A program made the translations under genes and the position numbers. DNA of 64,000 bases, taken from the NCBI RefSeq assembly GCF_001432305.1, contig NZ_KQ483358.1, positions 632,790 through 696,789 on the forward strand. Direction: 5' to 3'. How positions within the stretch are numbered: the first letter of the stretch is position 1; the number at the start of each line of letters is the position of its first letter. The notes below the pieces were generated by a model that saw only the letters and a list, made by a program, of their open reading frames with translations, was not told the origin of the DNA and ran no database searches. The stretch is from Curvibacter sp. PAE-UM. Lineage in GTDB: Bacteria; Pseudomonadota; Gammaproteobacteria; Burkholderiales; Burkholderiaceae_C. This document shows, one piece after another, positions 28,190 through 37,185 of this stretch.

Positions 28190-29380
28190 TCACCACGCCG
28201 GTTTCGGGGCCAGCTTGGCGGTGGCGACCTTCTGCGGCCACACCACCTCGAACTCACCCTTTTGCCACTGGCCTACGGTGCCCGGGGTGCCCACGTTCTC
28301 GCTGCCGACGAACTTGATGTCGCCCAGGATGGTCTTGTGCGTGGTGTTGGCCACGTAGTCGCGGATAGCCTTGCGGTCCAGGCCATGCGTCTTCACGGCG
28401 TTGGTCAGGATCTCCAGGCCGGCCCAGGTGGCGCCGCTGGCCCAGCGGTCGGGTTCCTTGCCGCCGAACTTCTTGGTGTGCGCGTCGAAGTAGGCCTTGG
28501 CGCCGGGGCTGGTCTTGCCGTTCCAGGAACCCATACCCAGCACGCCTTCGGCACCGGCCGGGGTCATGACGTTGCGGTAGAGCTGGAAGGCGGTGCCGAC
28601 CGAGGCGTAGAAGTACTTGGGGTTGAAGCCGATTTCCTTGGCCTGCTTGCTGGCCAGGATGGTGTCGGGCGGGTAGGTGAAGCCGACGAAGGCGTCGGGG
28701 TTCTTGTCCTTCATGGAGCGCAGCACCGGCGACAGGTCCTTGACGCCACCAGGGTAGCTCTTGTCTTCCACCATCTGGATACCGCTGCCCTGCAGCGCCA
28801 CTTTCAGCGCGGCGTAGTTCTCCAGGCCGAACAGGTCGTCCACGTAGATCACGGCGATGGTCTTGACGCCATTGGCCTTGAGCATGTCGACCAGGGCTTC
28901 CGTCATCGGCTTGGGCTGCTGCAGCAAGAGGAAGAAGTAGGGCAGCTTCATCTCGATCAGGCGCTTGGACAGGGCCGTGGGCGCCAGGAAGGGATAACCG
29001 AAACGGTTGGCCAGCGGGGCTACCGCGAAGTTGGCGTTGGAACCCCAGGGCGGCAGCACCAGGTCGACCTTGTCGGAACCCATGAGCTTTTCATAGGAAC
29101 GCACGCAGGTCTCGATATCGCTGCGGTCGTCGGAGCTGATCAGCTCGATCGGGCGCTTCTCGCCCTTGACGTTGAGGCCGCCGGCCGCGTTCTGCTGCTC
29201 GGCCCAGAGCAGGTAGTTGGGCTCCTGGCTGACCTGGGCGCCGCCGGTCCACGGGCCGGTGCGGGCCATGGCATAACCCACACGCACCGGCGCGGCTGCG
29301 AACAGGTGCGGGGCAAAGGTGGCGGCACCGACAGCAGCGGCAGTGCCTTTGAGCAGGGTACGTTTTGTTTGTTGAACCAT
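28190..29380 (-). CDS. Branched-chain-type ABC transporter substrate-binding protein (LivK-like)
   Basis: A 396-residue periplasmic receptor. Its signal sequence has a twin-arginine-like KRTLLKG start and a cleavage site near FAAAP. The mature part has the type I binding fold with GYAMARTGPWTGG near the start and DDRSDIETCVRSYEKLM later. This branch of the family often binds aromatic acids, amides or short organic acids rather than leucine; the aldehyde dehydrogenase in the same operon points to an aromatic or related ligand (inference). It is the first gene of the operon, divergent from the AraC regulator gene. Confidence 0.9.
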   Translation of the reverse strand: MVQQTKRTLLKGTAAAVGAATFAPHLFAAAPVRVGYAMARTGPWTGGAQVSQEPNYLLWAEQQNAAGGLNVKGEKRPIELISSDDRSDIETCVRSYEKLMGSDKVDLVLPPWGSNANFAVAPLANRFGYPFLAPTALSKRLIEMKLPYFFLLLQQPKPMTEALVDMLKANGVKTIAVIYVDDLFGLENYAALKVALQGSGIQMVEDKSYPGGVKDLSPVLRSMKDKNPDAFVGFTYPPDTILASKQAKEIGFNPKYFYASVGTAFQLYRNVMTPAGAEGVLGMGSWNGKTSPGAKAYFDAHTKKFGGKEPDRWASGATWAGLEILTNAVKTHGLDRKAIRDYVANTTHKTILGDIKFVGSENVGTPGTVGQWQKGEFEVVWPQKVATAKLAPKPAW

Positions 29381-29493
29381 GGTTGTCTCCGTTGGATTTG
29401 CTTTTCAGGATCGCACAGCAATACTAGAAAGCCCGACGGCTTGCGGCTTTGCTGAACGTGCACAAAGTAGTTGACGGTTCATGCAAGAGCACC

Positions 29494-29505
29494 AGGGTTA
29501 ACCCT
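29494..29505. promoter_or_regulatory. Perfect palindrome in the livK-araC divergent promoter region
   Basis: agggttaaccct, a perfect 12-bp palindrome in the 173-bp gap between the divergent binding-protein and regulator genes, 49 bp before the regulator start. It is a candidate operator; which protein binds it is unknown. Confidence 0.4.
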
Positions 29506-29553
29506 AGCGTCGGGTTTGTCCCGGGGCAGTGATGCGCCGATAATCCGGCCAAC

Positions 29554-30507
29554 ATGACCCACGCCACGGCCGTCACCACCGACGATTACGCACCCGCCGA
29601 CCGCGCGCCGGTCTGGCGCGACTGGGTCTGGAAGCAGTTCGGCGGCCTGGAATCCGACCTGTACGGCGACACCGACTTCGACGGCCACATCGCCTCGGCC
29701 CGCGCCGGCGACCTCATCCTCACCAAACTCGAAGCCAACCGCCACCGCGTGGTGCGCACCCGCGACATGGTGCGCGCCAGCGAAGAGGGTTACCTCAAGA
29801 TTGTCGCGCCCATGAAAGGCTCGGCGGGCGTGGAGCAGATGGGCCGCCAGGCCTGGGTGACCCCGGGCGCCTGGACCATCTACGACACCACCGGCAGCTA
29901 CTCGGTGGCCAACCCCGAGCGGGTGGAGCACCTGATCGTCATGCTGCCCAAGGCCCAGATGATCGAGCGCGGCCTGCGCCTGGAGAACCTGATGGCGCGG
30001 CCCGTGGGCGGCGCCAGCGGCATCGCGCGTGTGGCGCTGTCCACCATGCGCAGCACCTTCCAGGAGCTGCCGCACATGAGTGCCGATGCCGCGCGTGGTG
30101 CCGGCGAGCTGATCGCCCAGCTGGTGCGCCTGTCCCTGATCGAACTCTCGGGCCAGGAAACCCAGCTGACCCAGCGCGAGGCGCTGAAAGACCGCATCCG
30201 CGGCTACGTGGCCCTGCACCTGCGCGACCCCGACCTGACGGTGGACCAGATCGCCGTGGCCCTGAATTGCAGCAAGCGCCATCTCTACAACGCCTTCACC
30301 GACGAAGACCAGACCCTGGCCAGCTACATCCAGGGCCTGCGCCTGGAGGCCTGCATCCGCGAACTGCAGCACCCCATGGCGCAGACGCGCCCGATCACCG
30401 ACATCGCCCTGTCCTGGGGCTTCAACAGCCCCTCGCACTTCAGCCGTGTGTTCCGCGAACACACGGGCAAGAGCCCCAGCGAATTCCGCGCCGCGTCGCC
30501 CACGTGA
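29554..30507 (+). CDS. AraC-family transcriptional regulator (FeaR-like)
   Basis: The product has 317 residues. The N-terminal cupin-like ligand domain (AraC_binding_2 type, as in FeaR) spans about residues 20-190 and includes VKVVAP-like LKIVAPMKGSAGVEQ. The C-terminal AraC DNA-binding domain has two helix-turn-helices (DLTVDQIAVALNCSKRHLYN and DIALSWGFNSPSHFSRVFRE), ending with TGKSPSEFR. It is divergent from the ABC/aldehyde dehydrogenase operon and upstream of the aldolase gene, so it is most likely their activator. Confidence 0.9.
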   Translation: MTHATAVTTDDYAPADRAPVWRDWVWKQFGGLESDLYGDTDFDGHIASARAGDLILTKLEANRHRVVRTRDMVRASEEGYLKIVAPMKGSAGVEQMGRQAWVTPGAWTIYDTTGSYSVANPERVEHLIVMLPKAQMIERGLRLENLMARPVGGASGIARVALSTMRSTFQELPHMSADAARGAGELIAQLVRLSLIELSGQETQLTQREALKDRIRGYVALHLRDPDLTVDQIAVALNCSKRHLYNAFTDEDQTLASYIQGLRLEACIRELQHPMAQTRPITDIALSWGFNSPSHFSRVFREHTGKSPSEFRAASPT

Positions 30508-30585
30508 CCCCGCAGCGTTGATCGTTGCGCCGGCATGGTGGACAGTGCGGAATCATCAGCACACGTATCTGGAACAGGAGCCGTC

Positions 30586-31341
30586 ATGCACATCCCCTCC
30601 CTGAAAGAAGTCGTCAGCGAACAGGAATGGCAGCTGCGCTGCGACCTCGCCGCCGCCTACCGCCTGGTGGCGGCCTACGGCTGGAGCGACCTGGTCTTCA
30701 CGCACATCAGTGCGCGCATTCCCGGGCCCGAGCACCACTTCCTGATCAATCCCTACGGCCTGATGTTCGACGAGATCACAGCCTCCAGCCTGGTGCGCGT
30801 GGACCAGGACTGCAACAAGCTCAGCGACTCGCCCTTCCCCGTCAACCCGGCCGGTTTCGTGATCCACAGCGCCATCCACGCCGTGCGCGAGGACGCCGGC
30901 TGTGTGCTGCACACGCACTCACGCGCCGGCGTGGCGGTCAGCGCGCAGAAGTGCGGCGTGCTGCCGATCAGCCAGCAGTCGACCTTCGTGCTGGGCTCAC
31001 TCGGTTATCACGCCTACGAAGGCGTGGCCCTGCGCGACGAAGAGAAACCGCGCCTGCAGGCCGACCTGGGCACGGCCAACTACCTGATGCTGCGCAACCA
31101 CGGCCTGCTGACCGTGGGCAAGACCATCGCCGAGGCCTTCCTCAACATGTACATCTTCGAGAACACCTGCCGCATCCAGCTCGACGCGCAGGCCGGCGGC
31201 GAACTGGTGCACGTGAACCCGAAAATCCTCGAAGGCATTGCCGGTGTGATGAAAACCGCCACCGCCGGCCAGGGCGCCAACCTGGCCTGGCCCGCGCTGC
31301 TGCGCAAGGCCGAGCGCCTGGACCCCGGCTACAAGACCTGA
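30586..31341 (+). CDS. Class II aldolase/adducin family protein
   Basis: A 251-residue cytoplasmic protein of the zinc-dependent class II aldolase/adducin fold. Metal ligands expected from the family are visible: VLHTHSRAG (two His) and LRNHGLLTVG (third His). SDLVFTHISARIPG near the start is the usual substrate-loop region. The start MHIPSLKE follows CAGGAG. The real reaction (aldol cleavage, decarboxylation or dehydration) cannot be told. It lies 78 bp behind the regulator and probably belongs to the same catabolic locus. Confidence 0.85.
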   Translation: MHIPSLKEVVSEQEWQLRCDLAAAYRLVAAYGWSDLVFTHISARIPGPEHHFLINPYGLMFDEITASSLVRVDQDCNKLSDSPFPVNPAGFVIHSAIHAVREDAGCVLHTHSRAGVAVSAQKCGVLPISQQSTFVLGSLGYHAYEGVALRDEEKPRLQADLGTANYLMLRNHGLLTVGKTIAEAFLNMYIFENTCRIQLDAQAGGELVHVNPKILEGIAGVMKTATAGQGANLAWPALLRKAERLDPGYKT

Positions 31342-31359
31342 ACGCTCAGTGCGAGCCCG

Positions 31360-32631
31360 CTATTTGCTGAACAGCTCGCCCAGCTTGCCGCCCATGGACG
31401 CACCGGCACCCGTGCCCACGCCGGGCATCAGCAGGGTTCCCAGGGCGGCGCCGATCTTGGCACCCGCCGTCAGCGACACCTCGGGCTCGTCCACCGTGCC
31501 GCTCACCAGCAGCGGCACGCCCAAGGCGCCACCCAGGTCCACGTTCACCCGCCCGCCCAGCTGCTGCGTGGTGGACACACTGACCTGGCCGGTGGCGCTG
31601 AGCGAGCCCGAGCTGGCCGCCAGGTTCTGCAGTTCGATGGCCTTGCCACGCGTCGTGACCTGACCGGACAGCGTGTCCAGCGGCGTCTTGCCGCCACGAC
31701 TCACCCCCACGGTCTGCACCGCCTTGGCCAGGTCGATGCCGTGCAGCATGCCCTTGCGCACGGTGAACTTCGACTGCGTCTGCAAAAGATCGAGCAGCGC
31801 CGAGGGCTGGCGCGCCCGCGCGCTGAGCGTGGTGCTGGCCTCCAGCCGGCCGCTCAGGGGCTGGCGGGCGCGTACCGCCTCGGTCGGCTCGGGAGCCGTG
31901 AGCTGCGAGAGCTCGACGTCGCGCGTCTGCAGCTGGCCCTTGAGCAGGAACTCGGCACCGGTCTCACCCACGGGCTGCACCTCCACGCGTCCCTGCACCG
32001 TGCCGCCAGCCACCTGGAGCAGCACCTCCCAGGCCAGCTCATCGCTGCGGCGCAAGTCCAGGCGCGTGCCCTGCAGGCGCCCGTGCACGACATCCAGCGC
32101 CAGCCGCTCGGGCAGGGCATCGCTGTCGAGCTGGGCCTCGGCCTGGATCACGATGGCCTTGCCCCGGGCATCGACCCAGCTCAGCTCGTCGAGCACGGTG
32201 CGCCGCGGCAGCAGGTGCAGCGAAGACGCGGTCTGCGGCGACTTGTCGCGCTGGCGTATCTTCTGCAGCGAAGCGAGCAAGGCGTCGATGCCCTGCTGGG
32301 GCAGCACGGCACGCCGGACCACCAGGGTGGAGATCGCGACGCGGCCGATCAGCAGATGCAGCCAGGCCGGCCGCAGCTCGATGCGCTCCACCTTCAGCGG
32401 CTGGCGCGTGCGCAACTCCACGCCGTCCAGCGCCACGCCAGGCAGCGGCCACAGCGTGAGCCCCACGCGTTCCAGCTTGAGCGGCACGCCCAACACGGCC
32501 GTGGCTTCCTGCTCGACACGCAGGCGGAATTCGTCGGTCGACACCCAGCGATGCACGACCAGCAGCACGGCGGCCAGCACCAGCACCAGTGCGGCCAGCG
32601 CCCAGAACAGGTATTTGCGCGCGCGGCGCAT
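31360..32631 (-). CDS. AsmA-like protein with N-terminal membrane anchor
   Basis: The product has 423 residues. The first 30 hold one membrane helix (LFWALAALVLVLAAVLLVV), and the rest is predicted periplasmic and beta-rich. VSTDEFRLRVEQEATAVLG followed by VPLKLERVGLTLWPLPGV is the standard AsmA N-terminal pattern. The family is linked to outer-membrane lipid homeostasis. It ends in a Gly-rich stretch (GVGTGAGASMGGKLGELF). It is convergent with the aldolase gene and is preceded by the cytochrome c gene 7 bp away, so cotranscription is likely. Confidence 0.85.
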   Translation of the reverse strand: MRRARKYLFWALAALVLVLAAVLLVVHRWVSTDEFRLRVEQEATAVLGVPLKLERVGLTLWPLPGVALDGVELRTRQPLKVERIELRPAWLHLLIGRVAISTLVVRRAVLPQQGIDALLASLQKIRQRDKSPQTASSLHLLPRRTVLDELSWVDARGKAIVIQAEAQLDSDALPERLALDVVHGRLQGTRLDLRRSDELAWEVLLQVAGGTVQGRVEVQPVGETGAEFLLKGQLQTRDVELSQLTAPEPTEAVRARQPLSGRLEASTTLSARARQPSALLDLLQTQSKFTVRKGMLHGIDLAKAVQTVGVSRGGKTPLDTLSGQVTTRGKAIELQNLAASSGSLSATGQVSVSTTQQLGGRVNVDLGGALGVPLLVSGTVDEPEVSLTAGAKIGAALGTLLMPGVGTGAGASMGGKLGELFSK

Positions 32632-32638
32632 ACAGGCC

Positions 32639-33064
32639 TCAGCCCTTGACGGGCGCCTTCTTCAGCTGCTCGATGCGCTTGGCTTCCTCGCCGCGGATGC
32701 GTTCGAGCATGCGGGCATCCGGATCCTTCCAGTTGCCGCCCGACGCGCGCGCCATCCAGGCCACGGCACGCGCAAACTCCTCCAGGCTCAGGTCAGTGCG
32801 TCCGCCCTTGGGCGGCATGGCCCGCACGCCCACCCAGCCATGCGCCGTCGGCACGTGCTGGCCCTCGGCGATCAGCTTGCCCCAGGCCTTTTTGTCCCCC
32901 ACGCGCGGCACATTGGCCAGTCCCGAGTTGGCGCCGGGACCGTGACAGGCGATGCAGGTCTCGCGGTAGACCTGCTCGCCGGACTTGAGTGCAGGCGCCG
33001 TCTGCGCCTGGACCGCCGCCGGCACGGCCCAGCAAAAAAGCAGGCTGGCAACAAGCTGTTTCAT
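32639..33064 (-). CDS. Periplasmic c-type cytochrome (c5-like)
   Basis: The product has 141 residues with a Sec signal (FCWAVPAAVQA). It has one heme-binding motif CIACHGPGANSG near residue 37 and a later AMPPKGGRTDLS whose Met is the likely sixth heme ligand, the pattern of cytochrome c5/c551-type electron carriers. ATG complementary to 33062-33064 is preceded by AGGAG. The C-terminus is helical and basic. It lies between an AsmA gene and an outer-membrane protein gene on the same strand. Confidence 0.9.
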   Translation of the reverse strand: MKQLVASLLFCWAVPAAVQAQTAPALKSGEQVYRETCIACHGPGANSGLANVPRVGDKKAWGKLIAEGQHVPTAHGWVGVRAMPPKGGRTDLSLEEFARAVAWMARASGGNWKDPDARMLERIRGEEAKRIEQLKKAPVKG

Positions 33065-33089
33065 GATGATCTCCTGGGTGGTACGGGTT

Positions 33090-33782
33090 TCAAAAAAGAC
33101 GTTCAGGTGTCCAGCGCAGTCCGAAAGACAGCCAGCGGCTGGCACTGGCGCCACCATACTGCTGTCCCGTCGTGACGTCGAGCTGGAAAAGATTGGGAAT
33201 CACCGAATAGCGCAGACCTGTCTGCCAGTATGGCTGGGTCTTGTCGTCCCCGAAAGACTCGGCGATCAGCGCCAGGCGCGGTTGCGGGTAATACTCACCG
33301 CCCAGGCCCCAGGTGTTGCGATCCTGGTTGCTGGCCTTGTCACGCAGCCAGCCCACATTGGCGTGCACAAAAAAACGGTCCTGGGCCAGGGACGCCGAGA
33401 AGGGCAGGTAGACGTAGGTATTGCCCAGCTGGTTGGGACCCGGGGCGATCTCCGGGTGCTCGACCCGCCCCACGCCCAGCCCCCAGCCCCAGCCATTGGT
33501 CGTCAGCGGCTTGAAGAGGGTCTTGAGCTGCAGGACATAGTCGTCTGTCGAACCGGTCTCCTTGTAGCTGGCGCGGCCGCCACCCAGGGTGATCTCCAGA
33601 TTGCCGGTGGGATTGCACGCCGGCAGGGCCCAGAATTCGCTGCTGCCTTCATACTGCCGCACCCAGCTCTCGAGCTGGCAGCTGCCGGCCGTCGTCAGGC
33701 GGGCGTCGTCGGTCACGAAAGGGCGCGCGGCCCAGGCCGGTGTCGCCAGAAAAAAAGCGGCGAAGATGATGGCAAACTTCAT
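33090..33782 (-). CDS. Predicted outer-membrane beta-barrel protein, function unknown
   Basis: The product has 230 residues, with a clear Sec signal (FAIIFAAFFLATPAWA) followed by RPFVTDDARLTTAGSCQLES. The rest alternates hydrophobic and polar residues, with many Gly and aromatic positions, and ends in a Phe, as barrels often do. Two cysteines (GSCQL, PACNP) could pair. I do not recognise a transport function. It starts 23 bp from the start of a divergent gene and lies 26 bp ahead of the cytochrome c gene. Confidence 0.7.
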   Translation of the reverse strand: MKFAIIFAAFFLATPAWAARPFVTDDARLTTAGSCQLESWVRQYEGSSEFWALPACNPTGNLEITLGGGRASYKETGSTDDYVLQLKTLFKPLTTNGWGWGLGVGRVEHPEIAPGPNQLGNTYVYLPFSASLAQDRFFVHANVGWLRDKASNQDRNTWGLGGEYYPQPRLALIAESFGDDKTQPYWQTGLRYSVIPNLFQLDVTTGQQYGGASASRWLSFGLRWTPERLF

Positions 33783-33805
33783 GCTGGCATTCTAGGAGAG
33801 CCCCT

Positions 33806-34549
33806 TTGCAACTTCATTTCTTTCGGATCCTGACCGCGGCCTGTCTGGGACTCGCGGCACAGTCGGCCATGGCGCAGGACAGTGGCAAGGCCCCGTCCCC
33901 TGCCTTCAAGCTGACCGCCGGCCTGTACCAGTCCAGCGGCGGTGGCGCGGCGAGCAGCGACTCGACCGACATCAACCTGCGCCACAGCTCGAAACTGGGC
34001 AATGTCTGGATCGGCCGGTATGTGGCGCCGGCCCGCGAGCTGATCCAGGACCGTGTCGGCTGGGACCGCACCTGGTCGGTCGGGGCGGTGCGCATCCAGC
34101 CCTCGGCGCAACTGGCCACCGGCGGCGCCCTCAACGGCAGCGTGGGCGTGGAAACCGGCGAGGATTGGTACGTCGGTGCCGGATTCGGGCGCACCAACCA
34201 GCGCGAGACCGTCAACCTGAACTTCGACCCCAACGACGCCTACAGCCTGAGCGGCGGTTACCGCTGGGCCGAGGGCGCATCGCTGGGCCTGATGTACGTG
34301 CGTGACGACCGGCTCAACCCCGACCAGCAGCATCTGCACCTGGTCTACCGGACCCCGCTGCCCGAGGGCCACCGCCTGACCGTCGACCTGCTGTTCAAGC
34401 GCGGCCTGGTGGAAGACGAAACGATCGAACGCACCGGCCTGTCGGTGGCCTATGACTGGCCGCGCTGGTTCATGCGCCTGAGTTATGACCCCAAGGTCAA
34501 CTTCACGCCGCAGGACATGTGGCGGCTGGCCTTCGGCACACGGTTCTAG
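33806..34549 (+). CDS. Predicted outer-membrane beta-barrel protein, function unknown
   Basis: The product has 247 residues with a signal peptide (FFRILTAACLGLAAQSAMA). Amphipathic strands run to the end, with a C-terminal Phe (AFGTRF) typical of barrel insertion. TTG at 33806 was chosen because AGGAGAG stands about 7 bases upstream and because the only ATG nearby lies at the signal cleavage site. It is divergent from the other predicted barrel gene and convergent with the sensor kinase gene (9 bp between stops). Confidence 0.65.
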   Translation: MQLHFFRILTAACLGLAAQSAMAQDSGKAPSPAFKLTAGLYQSSGGGAASSDSTDINLRHSSKLGNVWIGRYVAPARELIQDRVGWDRTWSVGAVRIQPSAQLATGGALNGSVGVETGEDWYVGAGFGRTNQRETVNLNFDPNDAYSLSGGYRWAEGASLGLMYVRDDRLNPDQQHLHLVYRTPLPEGHRLTVDLLFKRGLVEDETIERTGLSVAYDWPRWFMRLSYDPKVNFTPQDMWRLAFGTRF

Positions 34550-34558
34550 AAGCCGCCC

Positions 34559-35968
34559 TCAACTGCGCGGCGGCGCCTGAAAGTTCACGCTGGCGCACAG
34601 GCCGGAACCCGCCGACGCGTTGCTCAATTCGAAATGCGCCTGCATCAGCTGCGCGAACTTGGCGACGATGGCCAGGCCCAGGCCGGCGCCCTGGCCCAGA
34701 CGATCCGCATGCAGGCCACGCACGCCGCGCTGCATCAGGTGCTGGCGCTCCTGCGGTGTGAGGCCGGGTCCGTTGTCGATCACCGAGAGCCGCACGCGAT
34801 CACCCTCACGCGCCAGTTCCACGGTCAGGGTGCTGGCCTGGCCAGCCGGCGCGCGTCCGTAACGCAGGGCGTTGTCCAGCAGGTTGCCCAGGATGCCCTC
34901 GATCAGCGCCACATTGCCGGCCACCTGCACGGGCTCGTCCAGCCCCTGCACCCCCAGGTCCACGCCAGCCGCATCGGCACGCGACAGATAACGCAGCACG
35001 GTCGCGCGCACCACCTCGTCCAGCGCCACCGGCTCGTTCTGCACGCCGACATCGGCCTCTTCGGCCAGGGCCAGGGCCAGCAGCTGATCCACCAGATGGC
35101 TGGCGCGCGCCTCGCTGGCCGCGATGCGCTGCAACTGCTCGCGCCAGGCGGCGGGGTCGGGTTGCGTCAGGCCATATTCGGCCAGCGCGCGGATACCGGC
35201 CAGCGGCGTGCGCAGCTCGTGCGCCACATTGCCGGAGAACTCGCGCTGCGCCTGCATGCTCTGGCTGAGGCGCACCAGCAGCGCATTGACGGCCGTGCCC
35301 AGCTGCTGCAACTCGCGCGAGCTGGCCGAGACCGGCACCGGCGTGAGATCCAGTGCGTCGCGCTGCTCGACCGAGCGCTGCAGTTCACTCAGAGGCTGCA
35401 GCTCGTCGCCGATGATGCCGCGCAGCCACAGCGCCAGCAACACCAGCAGCAGCAGCAAAGGCGCCACCGAAAAAAACAGCAGGTCGTGCAGCAACGCACG
35501 CCGGCTGCCCATGGTCTGGGCCACGATGACCTGGAAGGCGAAGGGCTGCTCGCGCCAGAAGGTCACGGCGCGCAGCCGTTCCTGACCAAAGTTGAGTTCC
35601 GAGAATTCCGCGTCCTCGACCTTGTGTGGCGAGGGCAGATCCAGGTCCGGGTTGCCCGCGATCACGGCGCCGTCCAGGCGGCGCACGACGAAATAGATGT
35701 TCTCGCTCTGGTCGAACAGCAGTGCGTTGGCCTCCTGCGCCGACAGTTCCAGCGCCAGGCCCTGCGGCTGCAAACGTACCCGCGAGGCCAGGGCAAACGC
35801 GTCGTCCTGCAGGGCGCGGTCGAAGGCCTTCTGGGCAAAGTGGTAGGCCACGGCCACCGTCACGGCCGTGCCCAGCAACCAGGTCAGCGCCAGCGGCAGC
35901 AGCACATTGCGCACCAGACGGGTGCGCAAGGACGCCCTGGCCTGCCAGGCGGCCGGCGCAGCGTTCAA
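34559..35968 (-). CDS. Two-component sensor histidine kinase (TctE/QseC-like)
   Basis: An inner-membrane kinase of 469 residues. Membrane helices lie near residues 19-42 and about 165-185, with a periplasmic 2CSK_N-type domain between. The H-box FSGNVAHELRTPLAGIRALA puts the phosphorylated His near 249. The ATP-binding motifs follow: GNLLDNALRYG (N box), VIDNGPGL (G1) and GQGAGLGLAIV (G2). TTG complementary to 35966-35968 overlaps the regulator's stop (TTGA); an ATG start would lie about 200 bp inside the regulator gene. It is paired with the response regulator and beside a decayed metal-efflux operon. Confidence 0.9.
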   Translation of the reverse strand: MNAAPAAWQARASLRTRLVRNVLLPLALTWLLGTAVTVAVAYHFAQKAFDRALQDDAFALASRVRLQPQGLALELSAQEANALLFDQSENIYFVVRRLDGAVIAGNPDLDLPSPHKVEDAEFSELNFGQERLRAVTFWREQPFAFQVIVAQTMGSRRALLHDLLFFSVAPLLLLLVLLALWLRGIIGDELQPLSELQRSVEQRDALDLTPVPVSASSRELQQLGTAVNALLVRLSQSMQAQREFSGNVAHELRTPLAGIRALAEYGLTQPDPAAWREQLQRIAASEARASHLVDQLLALALAEEADVGVQNEPVALDEVVRATVLRYLSRADAAGVDLGVQGLDEPVQVAGNVALIEGILGNLLDNALRYGRAPAGQASTLTVELAREGDRVRLSVIDNGPGLTPQERQHLMQRGVRGLHADRLGQGAGLGLAIVAKFAQLMQAHFELSNASAGSGLCASVNFQAPPRS

Positions 35969-36660
35969 GTATCCATCCCTCGCTCCAACGCGTAGCCCAG
36001 GCCACGCAAAGTGCGGATGCGAGCACCGCTGCCGACCAGCTTCTTGCGCAAGCGCGAGATGAAAGCCTCCAGCGCGTTGTCGCCCAGCGACTCGGAGAAG
36101 TCGGACAGCTTGTCCGACAGGCTGCGCTTGCTGACCACCCGCCCGGGCGGTGTCATGAGCTCCCACAACACCTCGAACTCGCGCGCCGGCAATTCCAGCA
36201 GGGCGCCATCGACCGCAAAACGCCGCGCCTTGCGGTCCAGGCTCAGGCGGCCGATCTCGGAGAAGTCGTCGGTGCCCGCGGTGCGGCGCGCCAGGGCGCG
36301 CAGCCGCGCCTCGACCTCGGCCAGCTCGAAGGGCTTGCCGAGGTAGTCGTCAGCGCCGGCATCCAGGCCGGCAATGCGTTCGTCGGTGCGGTTGCGCGCG
36401 GTCAGCACCAGCACGGGCGTGCGGTCGCCCCGGGCCCGCGCCTCGCGCAGCAGGGACAGGCCGTTGGCCAGGGGGCTGTCGGGCGTGGCGTTCTGCGGCA
36501 GGTTCAGGTCGAGCAGCACGGCGTCGAAAGGCTGCACGTGCCAGTAGTGCGCCGCCTGTTCCAGGGTGCCGGCCTCGTCCACGCGATGGCCGGCATCACG
36601 CAGGCTCAGGCGCATCACCTCGCGCAAAACGGGATCGTCTTCGACCAGCAGGATTCTCAT
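35965..36660 (-). CDS. OmpR-family response regulator (TctD/QseB-like)
   Basis: The product has 231 residues. The receiver domain has acidic residues VEDD (8-9), the phosphoacceptor Asp51 in LLDLNLP, a Thr in VLTAR and Lys in GKPF. A short extra loop (QNATPDSPLANG) follows Asp51, as in some metal-responsive regulators. The C-terminal winged helix ends IRTLRGLGYALE. It overlaps the kinase gene by 4 bp. Its start faces the metal-efflux remnant, as in czcRS/cusRS-type layouts, so its former target may be lost (inference). Confidence 0.92.
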   Translation of the reverse strand: MRILLVEDDPVLREVMRLSLRDAGHRVDEAGTLEQAAHYWHVQPFDAVLLDLNLPQNATPDSPLANGLSLLREARARGDRTPVLVLTARNRTDERIAGLDAGADDYLGKPFELAEVEARLRALARRTAGTDDFSEIGRLSLDRKARRFAVDGALLELPAREFEVLWELMTPPGRVVSKRSLSDKLSDFSESLGDNALEAFISRLRKKLVGSGARIRTLRGLGYALERGMDT

Positions 36661-36768
36661 GATGTCGGGGCTCGCGGCAGGGGCTGTCTACGCATTTTCA
36701 CCAAGGGCCGAGTCAGTCGGTGGTCAGGCGTGGCCGGAGACACTCGATCCCCCCGAGTGGATTGATCC

Positions 36769-37178
36769 ATGAGCATACGTCAGTTATTGTTGTTGGGCAG
36801 CCTGTTGCTGCCGGCGCACAAGCCGACCGTTCATACTTTCCCGTACTCTCAGCCAGCGTCAACCAGATCGACCTGCAGAACGGCAACGGCAGCGGCCATG
36901 CATGGACCGAGCATCGTTATGACAAGTCAGTCGGACTGGACTGGACCTGGGAGCGCGGCAACAAGCGCGAACTGCGCACAGTGCTCATGACGGCCATGCT
37001 GGCCGCGCTGGGCCTGTTGCCCATGGCGCTGTCGCACGACATCGGCTCGGAAACCCAGCGTCCGCTGGCCATCGTGGTGATCGGCGGCCTGGTGACGGCC
37101 ACCCTGCTCACGCTGGTGGTCCTGCCCGTGCTCTACGTCGCCTGGTTCGCGGGCAGGCGCCTGGACGAAGAAACCTGA
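36769..37178 (+). pseudogene. Collapsed remnant of a CzcCBA/CusCBA-type metal-efflux operon
   Basis: The ATG at 36769 opens a clean signal peptide (MSIRQLLLLGSLLLPA). The frame is then lost, and the continuing plausible frame one base over reads AQADRSYFPVLSASVNQ, like an outer-membrane efflux factor. At about 36960 the same frame passes into the C-terminal end of an HME-RND permease: RTVLMTAMLAALGLLPMAL, then IGSETQRPLAIVVIGGL and LLTLVVLPVLY, ending at 37178. So the start of the outer-membrane factor gene and the end of the permease gene are joined, with several kb missing. It is divergent from a two-component system. Confidence 0.8.
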
Positions 37179-37185
37179 ACACGGC

